Source of the DNA: Luteimonas sp. YGD11-2
GTDB taxonomy: Bacteria; Pseudomonadota; Gammaproteobacteria; Xanthomonadales; Xanthomonadaceae
Assembly (NCBI RefSeq): GCF_004118975.1
Contig: NZ_CP035376.1
Coordinates: 744,001-808,000, forward strand
Reading direction: 5' to 3'
DNA length: 64,000 nucleotides
The notes below the pieces were generated by a model. The model worked only from the letters and a program-made list of their open reading frames with translations, was not told where the DNA came from and searched no databases. The translations under genes were made by a program, and so were the position numbers. Each line of letters begins with the position of its first letter. The first letter of the stretch is position 1. Positions 39,713-51,086 of the stretch are shown piece by piece.

Positions 39713-41803
39713 GTGCCCGCAGCACACGAGGCCGACCCCGCGCACATCCCGCTGACCGTGCTCGCCGGGGTCGGCGCACGCACCGCGGAGAAGCTCGCGG
39801 CGCGCGGCATCGTGACCCTGCAGGACCTGTGGCTGCACCTGCCGCGCCAGTACGAGGACCGCACCCGGCTGACGCCGATCGCCCAGCTGCAGGCCGGGGT
39901 GCCGGCGCAGGTCGAGGGCGTGGTCGAGGCGGTCGAGCGGGGTTTCCGTTATCGCCCGCTGCTGCGCGTGGCGCTCGGCGACGGCTCGCGCGCCACCCTG
40001 GTGTTGCGGTTCTTCCATTTCCGCGCCGCCCAGGTCGCGCAATTCGCGGTCGGCACGCGTGTGCGCGCCTACGGCACCCCGCGGCCGGGCCAGCACGGGT
40101 TGGAGATCGTGCATCCGAGCTACCGGGTGATCGATAACGGCGAGGCCGGCGTGCTCGATGCGGACCTCGAGCCGGTGTATCCGCAGGTCGAGGGCGTGGG
40201 GCCGGCGGTGCTGCGCAAACTGATCCGCCAGGCGCTGGAGCGCCTGCCGCCTGACGCGGTGCTCGAACTGCTGCCGGCCACCCTGCGCGGCAGCGTGCCG
40301 GGCCTGCGCGATGCATTGCTGACCGTGCACCGGCCGCCGCGCGATACCGACCTCGCCGCACTGTCGGCCGGCACCCATCCGGCGCAGCAACGCCTGGCGA
40401 TCGAGGAACTGCTGGCCCACCATCTCAGCCTGCGACGCCAGCGCATCGCGCTGCAGCGCCATGGCGCGCCGGTATGCGATGGCCGCGGCGAGCTCGTCGA
40501 ACGCCTGCTTGCAACACTGCCATTCGCGCTGACCGGTGCGCAGGAACGCGTGTTCGCACGGATCCGCGACGACCTGCGCCGTCCGCGGCCGATGTTGCGG
40601 CTGGTGCAGGGTGACGTCGGTTCCGGCAAGACGGTCGTCGCGGCCCTTGCCGCGCTGCAGGCCATCGAGGCCGGCACCCAGGCCGCGCTGGCCGCACCCA
40701 CCGAACTGCTGGCCGAACAGCACTACGTCAGCCTGCGTGGCTGGCTGCAGCCGCTCGGCATCGAAGTGGCATGGCTGGCCGGCAAGGTGACCGGACGGGC
40801 ACGGTCGCGCGCGCTGGAGGCAATCGCCGATGGCCGCGCCCAGCTCGTCGTCGGCACCCATGCGCTGATGCAGGAAGGCGTGAGCTTCCATCGCCTCGGC
40901 CTTGCGATCGTCGACGAACAGCACCGCTTCGGCGTGCACCAGAGGCTTGCCCTGCGCGACAAGGGCGGCGATGGCGGACTGGTGCCGCACCAGCTGGTGA
41001 TGACCGCCACGCCGATCCCGCGCACGCTGGCGATGTCGGCCTACGCGGACCTCGACGTGTCGGCGATCGACGAGCTGCCGCCCGGCCGCACGCCGGTGCA
41101 GACCGTGGTGCTGAGCGGTGAGCGCCGACCGGAACTGGTGCAACGCATCCGTGCCGCCTGTTCCGAAGGGCGGCAGGCGTACTGGGTGTGCACGTTGATC
41201 GACGACAGTGACGAGGTGGTGGCGCAGGCCGCGCAGAGCACGTTCGAGGCCCTGCGCGATGCGCTGCCGGGAATCGAGGTCGGGCTGGTGCACGGGCGGA
41301 TGAAGCCTGCGGAGAAGCAGGCGGTCATGCGCGCCTTCAAGGAAGGTGCGCTCGGCCTGCTGGTGGCGACCACGGTGATCGAGGTCGGCGTGGACGTGCC
41401 CAACGCATCGCTGATGATCGTCGAGAACGCCGAGCGGCTGGGCCTGGCGCAGCTCCACCAGCTGCGCGGGCGGGTGGGGCGCGGCGCCGCCGCGTCGACC
41501 TGCGTGCTGCTGTACCAGCCGCCATTGTCGATGCTGGCGCGGCAACGGCTGGCGACCATGCGCGAGACCAGCGACGGCTTCGTGATTGCCGAGCGTGACC
41601 TGGAGCTGCGTGGGCCGGGCGAGCTGCTCGGCACCCGCCAGACCGGCATCGCGGGGTTCCGGGTCGCCGACCTCGTGCGCGATGCGGCGCTGCTGCCGCA
41701 GGTGCATGCCATCGCCGAGCATCTGCAGGCGGCCGCGCCCACGCTTGCCGACCGCCTGGTCGAACGCTGGATCGGTGGTGCCTCGCGCTATGCGTCGGCA
41801 TGA
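39713..41803 (+). CDS. recG: ATP-dependent DNA helicase RecG
   Basis: RecG remodels stalled forks and Holliday junctions. The 696-residue protein starts with a wedge/OB domain (LTVLAGVGARTAEKLAARGI). Helicase motif I GDVGSGKT lies near residues 300-307, the DEQH box DEQHRFGVHQR near 400, TATPIPRTL near 425 and the C-terminal helicase domain with QLRGRVGRG. A GTG at 39713 is the start. The gene is the last of the gmk-rpoZ-spoT-ridA-recG run. Confidence 0.95.
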   Translation: MPAAHEADPAHIPLTVLAGVGARTAEKLAARGIVTLQDLWLHLPRQYEDRTRLTPIAQLQAGVPAQVEGVVEAVERGFRYRPLLRVALGDGSRATLVLRFFHFRAAQVAQFAVGTRVRAYGTPRPGQHGLEIVHPSYRVIDNGEAGVLDADLEPVYPQVEGVGPAVLRKLIRQALERLPPDAVLELLPATLRGSVPGLRDALLTVHRPPRDTDLAALSAGTHPAQQRLAIEELLAHHLSLRRQRIALQRHGAPVCDGRGELVERLLATLPFALTGAQERVFARIRDDLRRPRPMLRLVQGDVGSGKTVVAALAALQAIEAGTQAALAAPTELLAEQHYVSLRGWLQPLGIEVAWLAGKVTGRARSRALEAIADGRAQLVVGTHALMQEGVSFHRLGLAIVDEQHRFGVHQRLALRDKGGDGGLVPHQLVMTATPIPRTLAMSAYADLDVSAIDELPPGRTPVQTVVLSGERRPELVQRIRAACSEGRQAYWVCTLIDDSDEVVAQAAQSTFEALRDALPGIEVGLVHGRMKPAEKQAVMRAFKEGALGLLVATTVIEVGVDVPNASLMIVENAERLGLAQLHQLRGRVGRGAAASTCVLLYQPPLSMLARQRLATMRETSDGFVIAERDLELRGPGELLGTRQTGIAGFRVADLVRDAALLPQVHAIAEHLQAAAPTLADRLVERWIGGASRYASA

Positions 41804-41838
41804 CGTGCAGTGCATCCGCTTGCGGTGATAATCCGCCG

Positions 41839-42774
41839 ATGGACGAACGTACCCCCCTGCTGATCGATACCGATCCCGGCGTCGACGACGCCCTGGCCCT
41901 GCTGATGGCCTTCAACGCCCCCGACCATCATGTGGTCGGGCTCACCGTGACCGCCGGCAACGTCGGCCTGCAGCACACGACAGCCAATGCGCTGAAGCTG
42001 GTCGAGGTGTGCGGCCTCGACGTGCCGGTGTTCGCCGGCGCCGACGCCCCGTTGCTGCACCCCGCACGCGATGCCGGCTATGTGCACGGCCGCGACGGCT
42101 TTGGCGACACCGCCTACGCACCGGCGACCCGCCAGCCCGAAGGCGAACACGCCGCGCTCGCGATCCTGCGCCTGTCGCATGCCTACGCCGGACGCCTGCT
42201 GCTGGTCGCGCTGGGCCCGCTGACCAATATCGCGCTGGCCCTCAAGCTGGACCCGACGCTGCCGCAGCGGGTCGGGCGCTTCGTGGTGATGGGAGGCGCG
42301 GTCAGTGCGCACGGCAACATCACGCCGGCGGCCGAATTCAATATCGCGTTCGACCCGGAAGCCGCGCACCTGGTGTTCGCGGCGTTCCCGCGCTTCGAAC
42401 TGGTGGACTGGGAGGCCACGGTGGCACACGGGTTCGCCCACTCCGAGGCGGAGCAGTGGCTGGCCTGCGGGTCGGCGCGGGCAACGTTCTACGAAGGCAT
42501 TTCCCGGCAGACGCGGCTGTGGTCGGAGGATCGCCGCGGTGACCTTTGGCACGCGGCCGATGCGCTCGCGATGGCCTGCGCGCTGCGCCCTGACCACGTG
42601 CTCGAGTGGGCGGAGCGGCCGGTGGCCGTCGAGCTTGCCGGGGGGCTCACCCGTGGCGTCACCGTGGTGGACTGGCAGCGCCAGGAGGGCGGGGTCGACA
42701 ACGCCCGCATCATGCTGCGCTACGACCCACCCGCGTTCCAGGCGATGATGCGCGACGCGCTGGCCGTCGGCTGA
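41839..42774 (+). CDS. Nucleoside hydrolase
   Basis: The 311-residue protein is an inosine-uridine-preferring nucleoside hydrolase. The calcium-binding motif [12 protein letters not shown] lies at residues 10-21, [11 protein letters not shown] near 135 and the [10 protein letters not shown] region near 172. It splits the N-glycosidic bond of nucleosides in salvage; which base is preferred cannot be told. I used the ATG at 41839, only six bases after a GATAAT -10-like box, so the message may be leaderless. Downstream is rpmE2. Confidence 0.9.
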   Translation: MDERTPLLIDTDPGVDDALALLMAFNAPDHHVVGLTVTAGNVGLQHTTANALKLVEVCGLDVPVFAGADAPLLHPARDAGYVHGRDGFGDTAYAPATRQPEGEHAALAILRLSHAYAGRLLLVALGPLTNIALALKLDPTLPQRVGRFVVMGGAVSAHGNITPAAEFNIAFDPEAAHLVFAAFPRFELVDWEATVAHGFAHSEAEQWLACGSARATFYEGISRQTRLWSEDRRGDLWHAADALAMACALRPDHVLEWAERPVAVELAGGLTRGVTVVDWQRQEGGVDNARIMLRYDPPAFQAMMRDALAVG

Positions 42775-42788
42775 AGACCGCGGAAGGA

Positions 42789-42817
42789 TTGCACGCGCCC
42801 GCGAGGGCGCATACAAT
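42789..42817 (+). promoter_or_regulatory. rpmE2 promoter
   Basis: TTGCAC (42789-42794) and TACAAT (42812-42817) with 17 bases between them form a near-consensus sigma-70 promoter 31 bases before the gene. Confidence 0.7.
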
Positions 42818-42848
42818 GGGCGGCTTCCAGCTATTCCGGTGTGCCGCC

Positions 42849-43097
42849 ATGAAGGCCGACATCCATCCCGATTACCGCGACGTCGTGTTCCAGGACGTGA
42901 CGTCCGATTTCCGCATTCTGACCCGTTCCACCATGGCCGCCACCTCCAAGGAGACGGTCAAGTGGGAAGACGGCAACGAGTATCCGCTGATCAAGGTCGA
43001 GGTCTCCTCGGCCTCGCACCCGTTCTACACGGGTCAGAACAAGATCATGGATACCAGCGGCCGCGTCGACAAGTTCCGCAAGCGCTACGCCAAGTAA
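42849..43097 (+). CDS. rpmE2: 50S ribosomal protein L31 type B
   Basis: The 82-residue protein is a type B L31, with [16 protein letters not shown] and [22 protein letters not shown], shown by [11 protein letters not shown] and [10 protein letters not shown]. It lacks the CxxC zinc pair of type A L31, so it is the zinc-independent form that is usually induced when zinc is low. No obvious Zur box is seen between the promoter and the ATG. Confidence 0.96.
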   Translation: MKADIHPDYRDVVFQDVTSDFRILTRSTMAATSKETVKWEDGNEYPLIKVEVSSASHPFYTGQNKIMDTSGRVDKFRKRYAK

Positions 43098-43252
43098 CGC
43101 GGCGGCCCGCTACGGCGGGCGACAGCGCAGGAGCCTTCGCGCTCCCGCAACGCTGATCCAGGTTTTCCCGACGGCTGCCCTCGAGGCGGCCGTTGGCGTT
43201 TGTGCGCATGTGACCATGCGACCAATGTCCGGCCCGTCCCTACGTACGGGTA

Positions 43253-43261
43253 TGCGATAAT
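43253..43261 (+). promoter_or_regulatory. Extended -10 element upstream of gltA
   Basis: TGCGATAAT has the TGn extension plus a GATAAT -10 hexamer. No -35 box is clear. It lies about 95 bases before the gltA start. Confidence 0.5.
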
Positions 43262-43355
43262 CGCCAGCCCCGTGGCCTCGCCGCGGTTCCCCTGCATCAC
43301 GTGCCGCGACGCCGCGCCCTGCCGCGTCTGGCCACGACCCTGAAAGGAGTGCGCT

Positions 43356-44645
43356 GTGTCGGAATTTGACCAGGTCACGCTGAGCGCCGGCGACAAGTCG
43401 GTGACCCTGCCGGTGCTCACCGGCACCCTCGGCAATCCCTGCATCGATATCTCGAAGCTGCCCAAGGAAACCGGCTGCTTCACCTACGACTCGGGCTTCA
43501 CCGCGACCGCCTCGTGCAAGTCCGCGATCACCTACATCGACGGCGACAACGGCGTGCTCCTGTATCGCGGTTACCCGATCGAGCAGCTCGCCGAGAAGTC
43601 GAGCTTCCTCGAAGTCGCGTACCTGCTGATGAACGGCGAGCTGCCGACGGCCGACGAGTTCTCGCGCTTCGAGCACGAGGTCACGCATCACACGATGATG
43701 CACGAGTCGCTGAAGAACTTCTTCCACGGCTTCCGCCACGACGCGCACCCGATGGCGATGCTGTCGAGCTCGGTGGCGGCGATGTCGGCTTTCTATCACG
43801 ACACCCTCGACCTCAACGATCCCGAGCAGCGCCGCCTGGCCGCCATCCGCCTGCTGGCGAAGATGCCGACGCTGGCCGCCGCTGCGTATCGCTACTCGAT
43901 CGGCTGGCCGGTGCGCTACCCGCGCAACAACCTCGATTACGTCAGCCGCTTCCTGCACATGATGTTCGAGGTGCCGAGCGAGCCGCTGGAACTGAACCCG
44001 GTCGTCGCCAAGGCGCTGGACCTGTTGCTGATCCTGCATGCCGACCACGAGCAGAATGCCTCGACCTCGACGGTGCGCCTGGTCGGCTCGACCGGTGCGA
44101 ACCCGTACGCATCGGTTGCCGCGGGCATCACCGCGCTGTGGGGCCCCGCGCATGGCGGCGCCAACGAGGCGGTGCTGAAGATGCTCGAGGAGATCGGTTC
44201 TCCCGACAACGTCGACAGTGCGATCGCGAAGGCCAAGGACAGGAACTCGGGCTTCCGCCTGATGGGCTTCGGCCACCGCGTCTACAAGAACTTCGATCCG
44301 CGCGCGAAGATCATCCGCGAGATGACGCACAAGGTTCTGGAAGAACTCGACATCGACGATCCGTTGCTGGAGATCGCGATGAAGCTCGAGGAGGCGGCGC
44401 TGAAGGACGAGTACTTCGTGCAGCGCAAGCTGTATCCGAACGTCGACTTCTACAGCGGCATCATCTACAAGGCGCTGAAGATCCCGACCGAGATGTTCAC
44501 CGTCATGTTCGCCATCGGCCGCACCGCGGGCTGGGTGGCGCACTGGCTGGAGCAGCAGGTGGATCCGGAAGCGAAGATCGGCCGTCCGCGGCAGATCTAT
44601 ACCGGTTCCGACGTCCGCGACTATGTGGCGGCGGACCAGCGCTGA
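43356..44645 (+). CDS. gltA: Type II citrate synthase
   Basis: GltA condenses oxaloacetate and acetyl-CoA to citrate, the first step of the TCA cycle. The 429-residue protein shows [40 protein letters not shown], and the active-site [11 protein letters not shown] and [15 protein letters not shown] motifs, so the catalytic His residues are present. The N-terminus has the domain typical of NADH-regulated hexameric enzymes. The start is GTG 43356, with AAAGGAG upstream. Confidence 0.96.
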   Translation: MSEFDQVTLSAGDKSVTLPVLTGTLGNPCIDISKLPKETGCFTYDSGFTATASCKSAITYIDGDNGVLLYRGYPIEQLAEKSSFLEVAYLLMNGELPTADEFSRFEHEVTHHTMMHESLKNFFHGFRHDAHPMAMLSSSVAAMSAFYHDTLDLNDPEQRRLAAIRLLAKMPTLAAAAYRYSIGWPVRYPRNNLDYVSRFLHMMFEVPSEPLELNPVVAKALDLLLILHADHEQNASTSTVRLVGSTGANPYASVAAGITALWGPAHGGANEAVLKMLEEIGSPDNVDSAIAKAKDRNSGFRLMGFGHRVYKNFDPRAKIIREMTHKVLEELDIDDPLLEIAMKLEEAALKDEYFVQRKLYPNVDFYSGIIYKALKIPTEMFTVMFAIGRTAGWVAHWLEQQVDPEAKIGRPRQIYTGSDVRDYVAADQR

Positions 44646-44652
44646 CCGGGTG

Positions 44653-45264
44653 ATGTCCGGCGCCCGCGCCGATGCGACGAAGCCGCGGCAGGTCCGCGGC
44701 TTCGTGCTTTTCAAATGGGCGATCTATTCGCTGCTGGCGGCCAATGTGGCGCTGTATGCGGCATCGGGCACGTCGACGGAGACGGTCGACACCGCCGCCT
44801 GGGTGCTGTTGCTGCTGCTGTTCGAATGGGAGACCGGCGACTGGCGGTTGCCGTTCTGGTCGCGTCCGCTGGTGCGGCTGCTGCGTGCCCTGGCCGGGCT
44901 GGCGGTGGTGTGGGCCTGCATCGACTACGGCCTCGATGGCGAGCGACTGGACTTCGCCAACGCCTGCACCTGGCTTGCCGTCGTGCTGGCGCTGGAACTG
45001 GAGCTGCGTATCCCCACGGGGCGGGAGTATCTCCACCGCATGCGGCGCGCGCTGGCATGGTGTCTGTACGTGGCGCTTGCCGCTTTCGCACTCGCCTGGT
45101 GGTTCCAGGCCGCCGCCGGCGTGGATGAGGCCTGGCTCGACGCGTGGGACGCCAGCCTGTGGCTTGCCGCGTTCGTGGCCATCGAACTCAATGTGTTCGG
45201 GCTGGCCGGCCCGACTGTGGCGGGTGCCGCGGCCTTTCAACGCGGTGGCGCGGAGCCGTCGTAG
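44653..45264 (+). CDS. Hypothetical membrane protein
   Basis: The 203-residue protein has about six hydrophobic segments in the pattern of an integral inner-membrane protein, with charged residues inside some of them (FEWETGDW, LELELRIP). I do not recognise the family. It follows gltA by eight bases and could be cotranscribed with it. Its 3' end overlaps the convergent gene by 28 bases. I used ATG 44653. Confidence 0.6.
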   Translation: MSGARADATKPRQVRGFVLFKWAIYSLLAANVALYAASGTSTETVDTAAWVLLLLLFEWETGDWRLPFWSRPLVRLLRALAGLAVVWACIDYGLDGERLDFANACTWLAVVLALELELRIPTGREYLHRMRRALAWCLYVALAAFALAWWFQAAAGVDEAWLDAWDASLWLAAFVAIELNVFGLAGPTVAGAAAFQRGGAEPS

Positions 45265-45893
45265 CCGGCGATCTCGTCCTCGGCCAGCAGCTGCCCGAGC
45301 TGGGCCAGCGATGCGCGCCGCATCGGCCGCTCGTCGACGCCCGACAACGGCGCCTGGCGCAACGCCAGCGGCGACAGCACCGTCAGGTCGAAGCCCACGC
45401 CGTCGACGCTGAAGATCCACAGCGGCACCACTTCGCTGCGCTCGCGGTCCATGCGCATGCGCCGGGTGCGCCCCTCCGCGGGGATGCCGTGCTCGTCGAG
45501 ATAGCGGGTGACCGCGTCCGGATCGTCGGCGAACAGCTGCAGCTGCACCGGCGAGTTCTGGTCCGCGGTGCCCTCGAGTACCGGGCCCACCAGGCGCGGC
45601 TGGAACGGGGCGAAGAACTCCAGCGCCTTCCGCGCCGCTTCGCGACGTTCGCGCAACGCCGTGGCCTGGTCGTCGGCCTGGAACAGGCGCTGGTACTCGC
45701 GCAGCGCGGCCTCGATCTCGTGGTTGCGGGGCAGGGCTGCCTCGTCATCGATGCCCAGCCGCTGCGCGGCCTTGAGCTTCGCCTGGTGGTAGTCGCGGAT
45801 GCCGCTCTCGGCCATCAGCCGCGCCGCCTCATGGGCGAGACGATGGCGCCACTCGCGGGTGCGGGTCTCGGCACGCTGCCGTGCGCGGTGCAT
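45237..45893 (-). CDS. Conserved hypothetical protein, about 218 aa
   Basis: I do not recognise a family. The N-terminal half is a charged helix with the repeated pattern RLAHEAARLMAESGIRDYHQAKLKAAQRL, shown by HEAARLMAESG and DYHQAKLKAAQRLG, a pattern seen in proteins fused to nucleotidyltransferase-like domains. The C-terminal half is mixed alpha/beta (YLDEHGIPAEGRTRRMR, then IFSVDGVGFDLTVLSP), in which the FDLTVL piece could be a fold core. Function is unknown. Its end overlaps the upstream membrane gene by 28 bases on the opposite strand. Confidence 0.7.
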   Translation of the reverse strand: MHRARQRAETRTREWRHRLAHEAARLMAESGIRDYHQAKLKAAQRLGIDDEAALPRNHEIEAALREYQRLFQADDQATALRERREAARKALEFFAPFQPRLVGPVLEGTADQNSPVQLQLFADDPDAVTRYLDEHGIPAEGRTRRMRMDRERSEVVPLWIFSVDGVGFDLTVLSPLALRQAPLSGVDERPMRRASLAQLGQLLAEDEIAGYDGSAPPR

Positions 45894-45962
45894 GGGCGAC
45901 TCCCGGGTCCGGGGCGGCCCACTCTAAGGGATGGGCGGGTGAAGAGCCCAGCATTGCCGGGC

Positions 45963-48467
45963 TCAGAAGATGTCGAAGGCCTCTTCGCCCGGCATGGTGT
46001 CCTCGTAGGAGTCGTAGACATCGGCGGCCATGCGTTCGAGGTCCTCGTTCTTGATGTACTCCAGCAGGCCACCGGTACCCCCCGGGATCAGCCGGCCGCT
46101 GGCGCTGACCGCCACCTGGGTCATGCCGGCGGGCGGCAGGTTGGGGGCGATCGACTGGCCCTCGAGTGCCACGCGCATGTAGTCGATCCAGATCGGCAGC
46201 GCGGACCTCCCGCCGTACTCGCGGTATCCCAGCGAACGGTTGTCGTCGCGGCCGACCCACACCGTGGTCACCAGGTCCCCGCCGAAGCCGGCGAACCATG
46301 CGTCGCGGTGTTCGTTCGTGGAGCCCGTCTTGCCGCCGATATCCTCGCGTTCGAGCACCTTCGCCGCGGTTCCGGTGCCGCGCGTGACCACGTCGCGCAT
46401 CATCGAGACCAGCTGGTAGGCGACGCGTTCGTCGATCGCGCGTGGGGCGACCGGGGCATTCGGGTCGCGCGGTTGCGCGGGTGCGGCGACCGGTGTGTCG
46501 GCATCCGCGTCGTTGCCGGCCGTGGCCGGGGCCTGGCCGGGCCCCAGATTGAAGCCGTCGACGACGTAGGTGGTCGCACTGGTGTCCGGGCGGCCGTCGG
46601 CACCGCATCCGCGGCAGGCCAGCGCTGGCGCTTCCTTGAAGACCACGTTGCCGTCGCGATCGCGGACCTCGTCGATGAACCACGGGGTGACGCGCGAGCC
46701 GCCATTGGCGAATGCCGCGTAGCCGCGGGTGATCTCCATGATCGTCAGCGACGGCGTGCCCAGCGAGATCGACAGGTTGGGCGGCAGTTCGGACTCGTCG
46801 AAACCGAAATGGCTGATGTAGCGGCGTGCGTAGTCGACGCCGATGGTGTCGAGCAGGCGCACCGACACCAGATTGCGCGAACGCACCAGCGCCTCGCGCA
46901 GGCGCATCGGGCCGGCGAACTTGCCGTCGTCGTTCTGCGGGCGCCATTCCTGGCCACGGCGCATGCGGAACACCACCGGCGCATCGGGCACCACCGAGGC
47001 GGGGTTGAAGCCACGTTCGAATGCCGCCGCATAGATGAAGGGCTTGAAGCTCGACCCGGGCTGGCGCCGCGCCTGGGTGGCGCGGTTGAACTTCTGGCCC
47101 GCGAAGCTGAAACCACCGACCAGCGCACGCAGCGCGCCGCTCTCGTATTCCATCGACACCAGCGCGGCCTGGGCGCGCGGGATCTGCGCCAGCTGCCAGC
47201 TGATGGCCGGCGGCGGCGCGTCCTCGCCTTCGCGTGCGGGCTTGGACGCGGTCTCGATGCGGCGCACACGGATCATGTCGCCGCGCGAGACCAGCGCCGA
47301 CGGCGCGCGATTGGTCCAGCGGCTGGATGCCGCATCCAGGCTCAGCGTGGTGCCATCGGCCAGCACCGCATCCACGGTACCGCCACCACTGCGCAAGACC
47401 ACTGCCGGCAGCAACCCGGCCTGTGCCGGAACGCCGCGCAGGCGGCCAGCAGCGGCCGCTGCATCCTCGTCGTCGGCCAGCTCGAACTGCTGTTCCGGCT
47501 TCGAGAACCCGTGCCGGCGGTCGTAGGTCAGCAGCCCATCGCGCAGCGAACGGTCAGCCGCCAGCTGCGCGTCTGGATCGATGGTGGTGGTGACGTGGTA
47601 GCCGCGCGTCAGCACGTCGCCGCCGTAGCGGGCGATCATCTCCTGACGCACCATTTCGGCCACGTAGGGCGCGTAGACCTCGACCGGCCGCTCGTGCGGG
47701 CGCGCATGCATCTCCGCCGCCTGCGCCAGGCGCTCGTCGGTTTCGGCGATGAAACCCAGTTCGCGCATGCGCTGCAGCACGTAGTCACGGCGGATGCGCG
47801 CGCGCTCCGGATTGGTGACCGGGTTGCCGCTGGACGGGAACTTCGGGATCGAGGCCAGCGTTGCCACCTCGTCCAGCGTCAGCGCATCCAGGGTCTTGCC
47901 GTAGTAGAACTCGGCCGCGGCGGCGATGCCGTAGGCGCGGTTGCCGAAGAAGCTCTTGTTGAGATACAGCTGGAAGATCTCGTCCTTGCTGAGCTCGCGC
48001 TCCATCTTGATCGCCAGCAACATCTCGGCGAGCTTGCGCGTATAGCTGTATTCCGAGCTCAGGAAGAACTGCCGCGCCACCTGCTGGGTGATGGTTGAGC
48101 CGCCCGGCACCCGCTGGTCGTCGGTGGTGGCCAGCAGCCAGATCGCGCGCCCGACGCCGCGGTAGTCCACGCCGTGGTGTTCGTAGAAGCGGTTGTCCTC
48201 GATCGCGATGAAGGCCTGCTTGATGCGCTCGGGCACCTCCTCGATCCGCACCGGATACCGGCGGGTCTCGCCGAACAGCGCCATCAGGCTGCCGTCGCTG
48301 GCATAGACATACAGCGGTTCCTGCATCTCCACGTCGCGCAGGGTCTGCACATCCGGCAGCCGCGCGGAGACGACGAAGTACAGGGTGGCTACGGCAAGGA
48401 CGCCAAGGACGATGGCTGCCGAAGCGGCAATCAGCGTCCAGCGCAGCAGGCGGCGGAATCGGGACAT
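45963..48467 (-). CDS. mrcA: Penicillin-binding protein 1A
   Basis: PBP1A is a bifunctional murein polymerase and crosslinker. The 834-residue protein has an N-terminal membrane helix (about 10-33). The transglycosylase motif [12 protein letters not shown] starts at about E90, and GGSTITQQ follows. The transpeptidase site has SSFK near 470, SRN in RSRNLV, and KTGST near 714. An OB-like insert ([14 protein letters not shown] region) lies between them, as in many PBP1A. It is divergent from pilM; a TATACT-like -10 on its strand is at 48511-48516. Confidence 0.95.
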   Translation of the reverse strand: MSRFRRLLRWTLIAASAAIVLGVLAVATLYFVVSARLPDVQTLRDVEMQEPLYVYASDGSLMALFGETRRYPVRIEEVPERIKQAFIAIEDNRFYEHHGVDYRGVGRAIWLLATTDDQRVPGGSTITQQVARQFFLSSEYSYTRKLAEMLLAIKMERELSKDEIFQLYLNKSFFGNRAYGIAAAAEFYYGKTLDALTLDEVATLASIPKFPSSGNPVTNPERARIRRDYVLQRMRELGFIAETDERLAQAAEMHARPHERPVEVYAPYVAEMVRQEMIARYGGDVLTRGYHVTTTIDPDAQLAADRSLRDGLLTYDRRHGFSKPEQQFELADDEDAAAAAGRLRGVPAQAGLLPAVVLRSGGGTVDAVLADGTTLSLDAASSRWTNRAPSALVSRGDMIRVRRIETASKPAREGEDAPPPAISWQLAQIPRAQAALVSMEYESGALRALVGGFSFAGQKFNRATQARRQPGSSFKPFIYAAAFERGFNPASVVPDAPVVFRMRRGQEWRPQNDDGKFAGPMRLREALVRSRNLVSVRLLDTIGVDYARRYISHFGFDESELPPNLSISLGTPSLTIMEITRGYAAFANGGSRVTPWFIDEVRDRDGNVVFKEAPALACRGCGADGRPDTSATTYVVDGFNLGPGQAPATAGNDADADTPVAAPAQPRDPNAPVAPRAIDERVAYQLVSMMRDVVTRGTGTAAKVLEREDIGGKTGSTNEHRDAWFAGFGGDLVTTVWVGRDDNRSLGYREYGGRSALPIWIDYMRVALEGQSIAPNLPPAGMTQVAVSASGRLIPGGTGGLLEYIKNEDLERMAADVYDSYEDTMPGEEAFDIF

Positions 48468-48565
48468 CGACGGGTTCCTGCGAAGAGCGTAGCCTTGAGT
48501 CAGGGCGCGGAGTATAGAGGTTTGGCCGGAGCGGCCCGTGCGTCACGCGGCAATGGCCCGCCTGA

Positions 48566-49779
<1,214 letters not shown>

Positions 49780-49780
<1 letters not shown>

Positions 49781-50421
49781 TGGCGCGGATCAACCTGCTG
49801 CCCTGGCGCGCCGAACGCCGCAAGCAGCGTCAGAAGGAGTTCGGCGTCATGCTCGGCCTGGCCGCACTGGCCGGTGTCGTGCTGTGGTTCCTGGTGAACA
49901 TGTATTACAACGCGCAGATCGAGGGTCAGCAGGCGCGCAATGCCTACCTTGACCAGCAGATCGCGCAGGTCGAGCAGAAGATCACCGAGATCGACGAACT
50001 CGACCGCCAGAAGGCCCGCCTGCTGGCACGCAAGGAAGTCATCGAGAAGCTGCAGGCCAGCCGCTCGCAGATGGTGCACCTGTTCGACTCGCTGGTGCGC
50101 ACGATCCCGGACGGCGTGATGCTGACCTCGCTCAAGCAGGAGGGCGAGCGCCTGACCCTGGAAGGTCGTTCGCAGTCCAACGCACGCGTCAGTACCTACA
50201 TGCGCAACCTCGAAAGCTCGGGCTGGATGACCCGTCCGGAGCTGTCGATCATCGAGGCGCGTCCCGCAGAGGGTGGCGTGTCGAATACCGGCCTGCCGTA
50301 TGCCTTCACCCTGGTGGTGACGCTGGCCAATCCCAGTGCGCGTGACGACGACGCCGACGGCATCGATACCGAAGCCGCCCCGGCCGATGCCGCCGCCCCG
50401 ACCGCAGGAGCCGCCCCGTGA
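49780..50421 (+). CDS. pilN: Type IV pilus assembly protein PilN
   Basis: PilN is an inner-membrane protein that links PilM to PilO. The 213-residue protein starts with the conserved INLLPWRAERRK, which binds PilM. One membrane helix (about 22-40) and a coiled coil (about 45-90) follow, and a ferredoxin-like periplasmic domain ends the protein. Its C-terminal tail is rich in Ala, Asp and Pro, longer than needed. Its start overlaps pilM and its stop overlaps pilO. Confidence 0.94.
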
Positions 50422-51086
50422 GCCAGAAGCGCAAGATGTCGCTCAAGGAACTGGACTTCAACAACACCGGGTCCTGGCCGCGCGAGTACAAGATCGGGTT
50501 CTGCATCCTGATGGGCCTGCTGATCTTCGGCCTGCTGTGGTGGCTGGTGATCCGCGACAAGCGCGCCGAGCTGCAGACACTGGAAGGCCAGGAGGTCACC
50601 AAGCGCGAGGAGTTCGCCCTCAAGCAGGGTCGTGCTGCCAACCTCGAGCCGCTCAAGCTGCAGCTCGCGCAGATGGAACAGCAGCTGCAGCAGATGCTGC
50701 GCCAGCTGCCCAGCCGCACCGAGATGCCCGACCTCATCGTCGACATCTCGCAGACCGCGCTGGCCACCGGCATCCAGAACGACCTGTTCCAGCCCGGTCC
50801 GGAGTCGCCGCAGGAGTTCTACGCGGAGAAGCCGATCGCGCTGCGCATGCAGGGCAGCTACCACCAGTTCGGTGCCTTCGTCAGCGGCGTGGCTTCGCTG
50901 CCGCGCGTGGTGATCATGACCATGCACGACATCTCGCTGAGGCCGCGCGATGGCACCGCCATCCGCCCGGGCGGGCAGCTGGAGCTGGCGGGCACGGTCA
51001 AGACCTATCGCTACCTCGACGAGGAAGAAACCGCCGCGCAGGAATCGACTGCCGCCGCGGCAGCGAACGCTGGGGGGAGCCGCTGA
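50418..51086 (+). CDS. pilO: Type IV pilus assembly protein PilO
   Basis: PilO forms a heterodimer with PilN across the inner membrane. The 222-residue protein has a positively charged N-terminal tail, one membrane helix near residues 30-47 (ILMGLLIFGLLWWLVI), a coiled coil (about 50-95) and a C-terminal domain with FYAEKPIALRMQGSYHQFGAFVSGVASLPRVV (pieces: QGSYHQFG and FVSGVASLPRVV). Overlap with pilN is GTGA, with pilP TGATG. Confidence 0.94.
   Translation: MSQKRKMSLKELDFNNTGSWPREYKIGFCILMGLLIFGLLWWLVIRDKRAELQTLEGQEVTKREEFALKQGRAANLEPLKLQLAQMEQQLQQMLRQLPSRTEMPDLIVDISQTALATGIQNDLFQPGPESPQEFYAEKPIALRMQGSYHQFGAFVSGVASLPRVVIMTMHDISLRPRDGTAIRPGGQLELAGTVKTYRYLDEEETAAQESTAAAAANAGGSR

Noticed and set aside
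43105..43120. Small hairpin (GCCCGC/GCGGGC) after rpmE2
   Set aside because: Only 6 bp and without a U-tract; too weak to call a terminator.
45144..48098. Open frame of over 980 codons opposite PBP1a
   Set aside because: PBP1a is certain from its motifs, and the opposite frame shows only composition-driven repeats.
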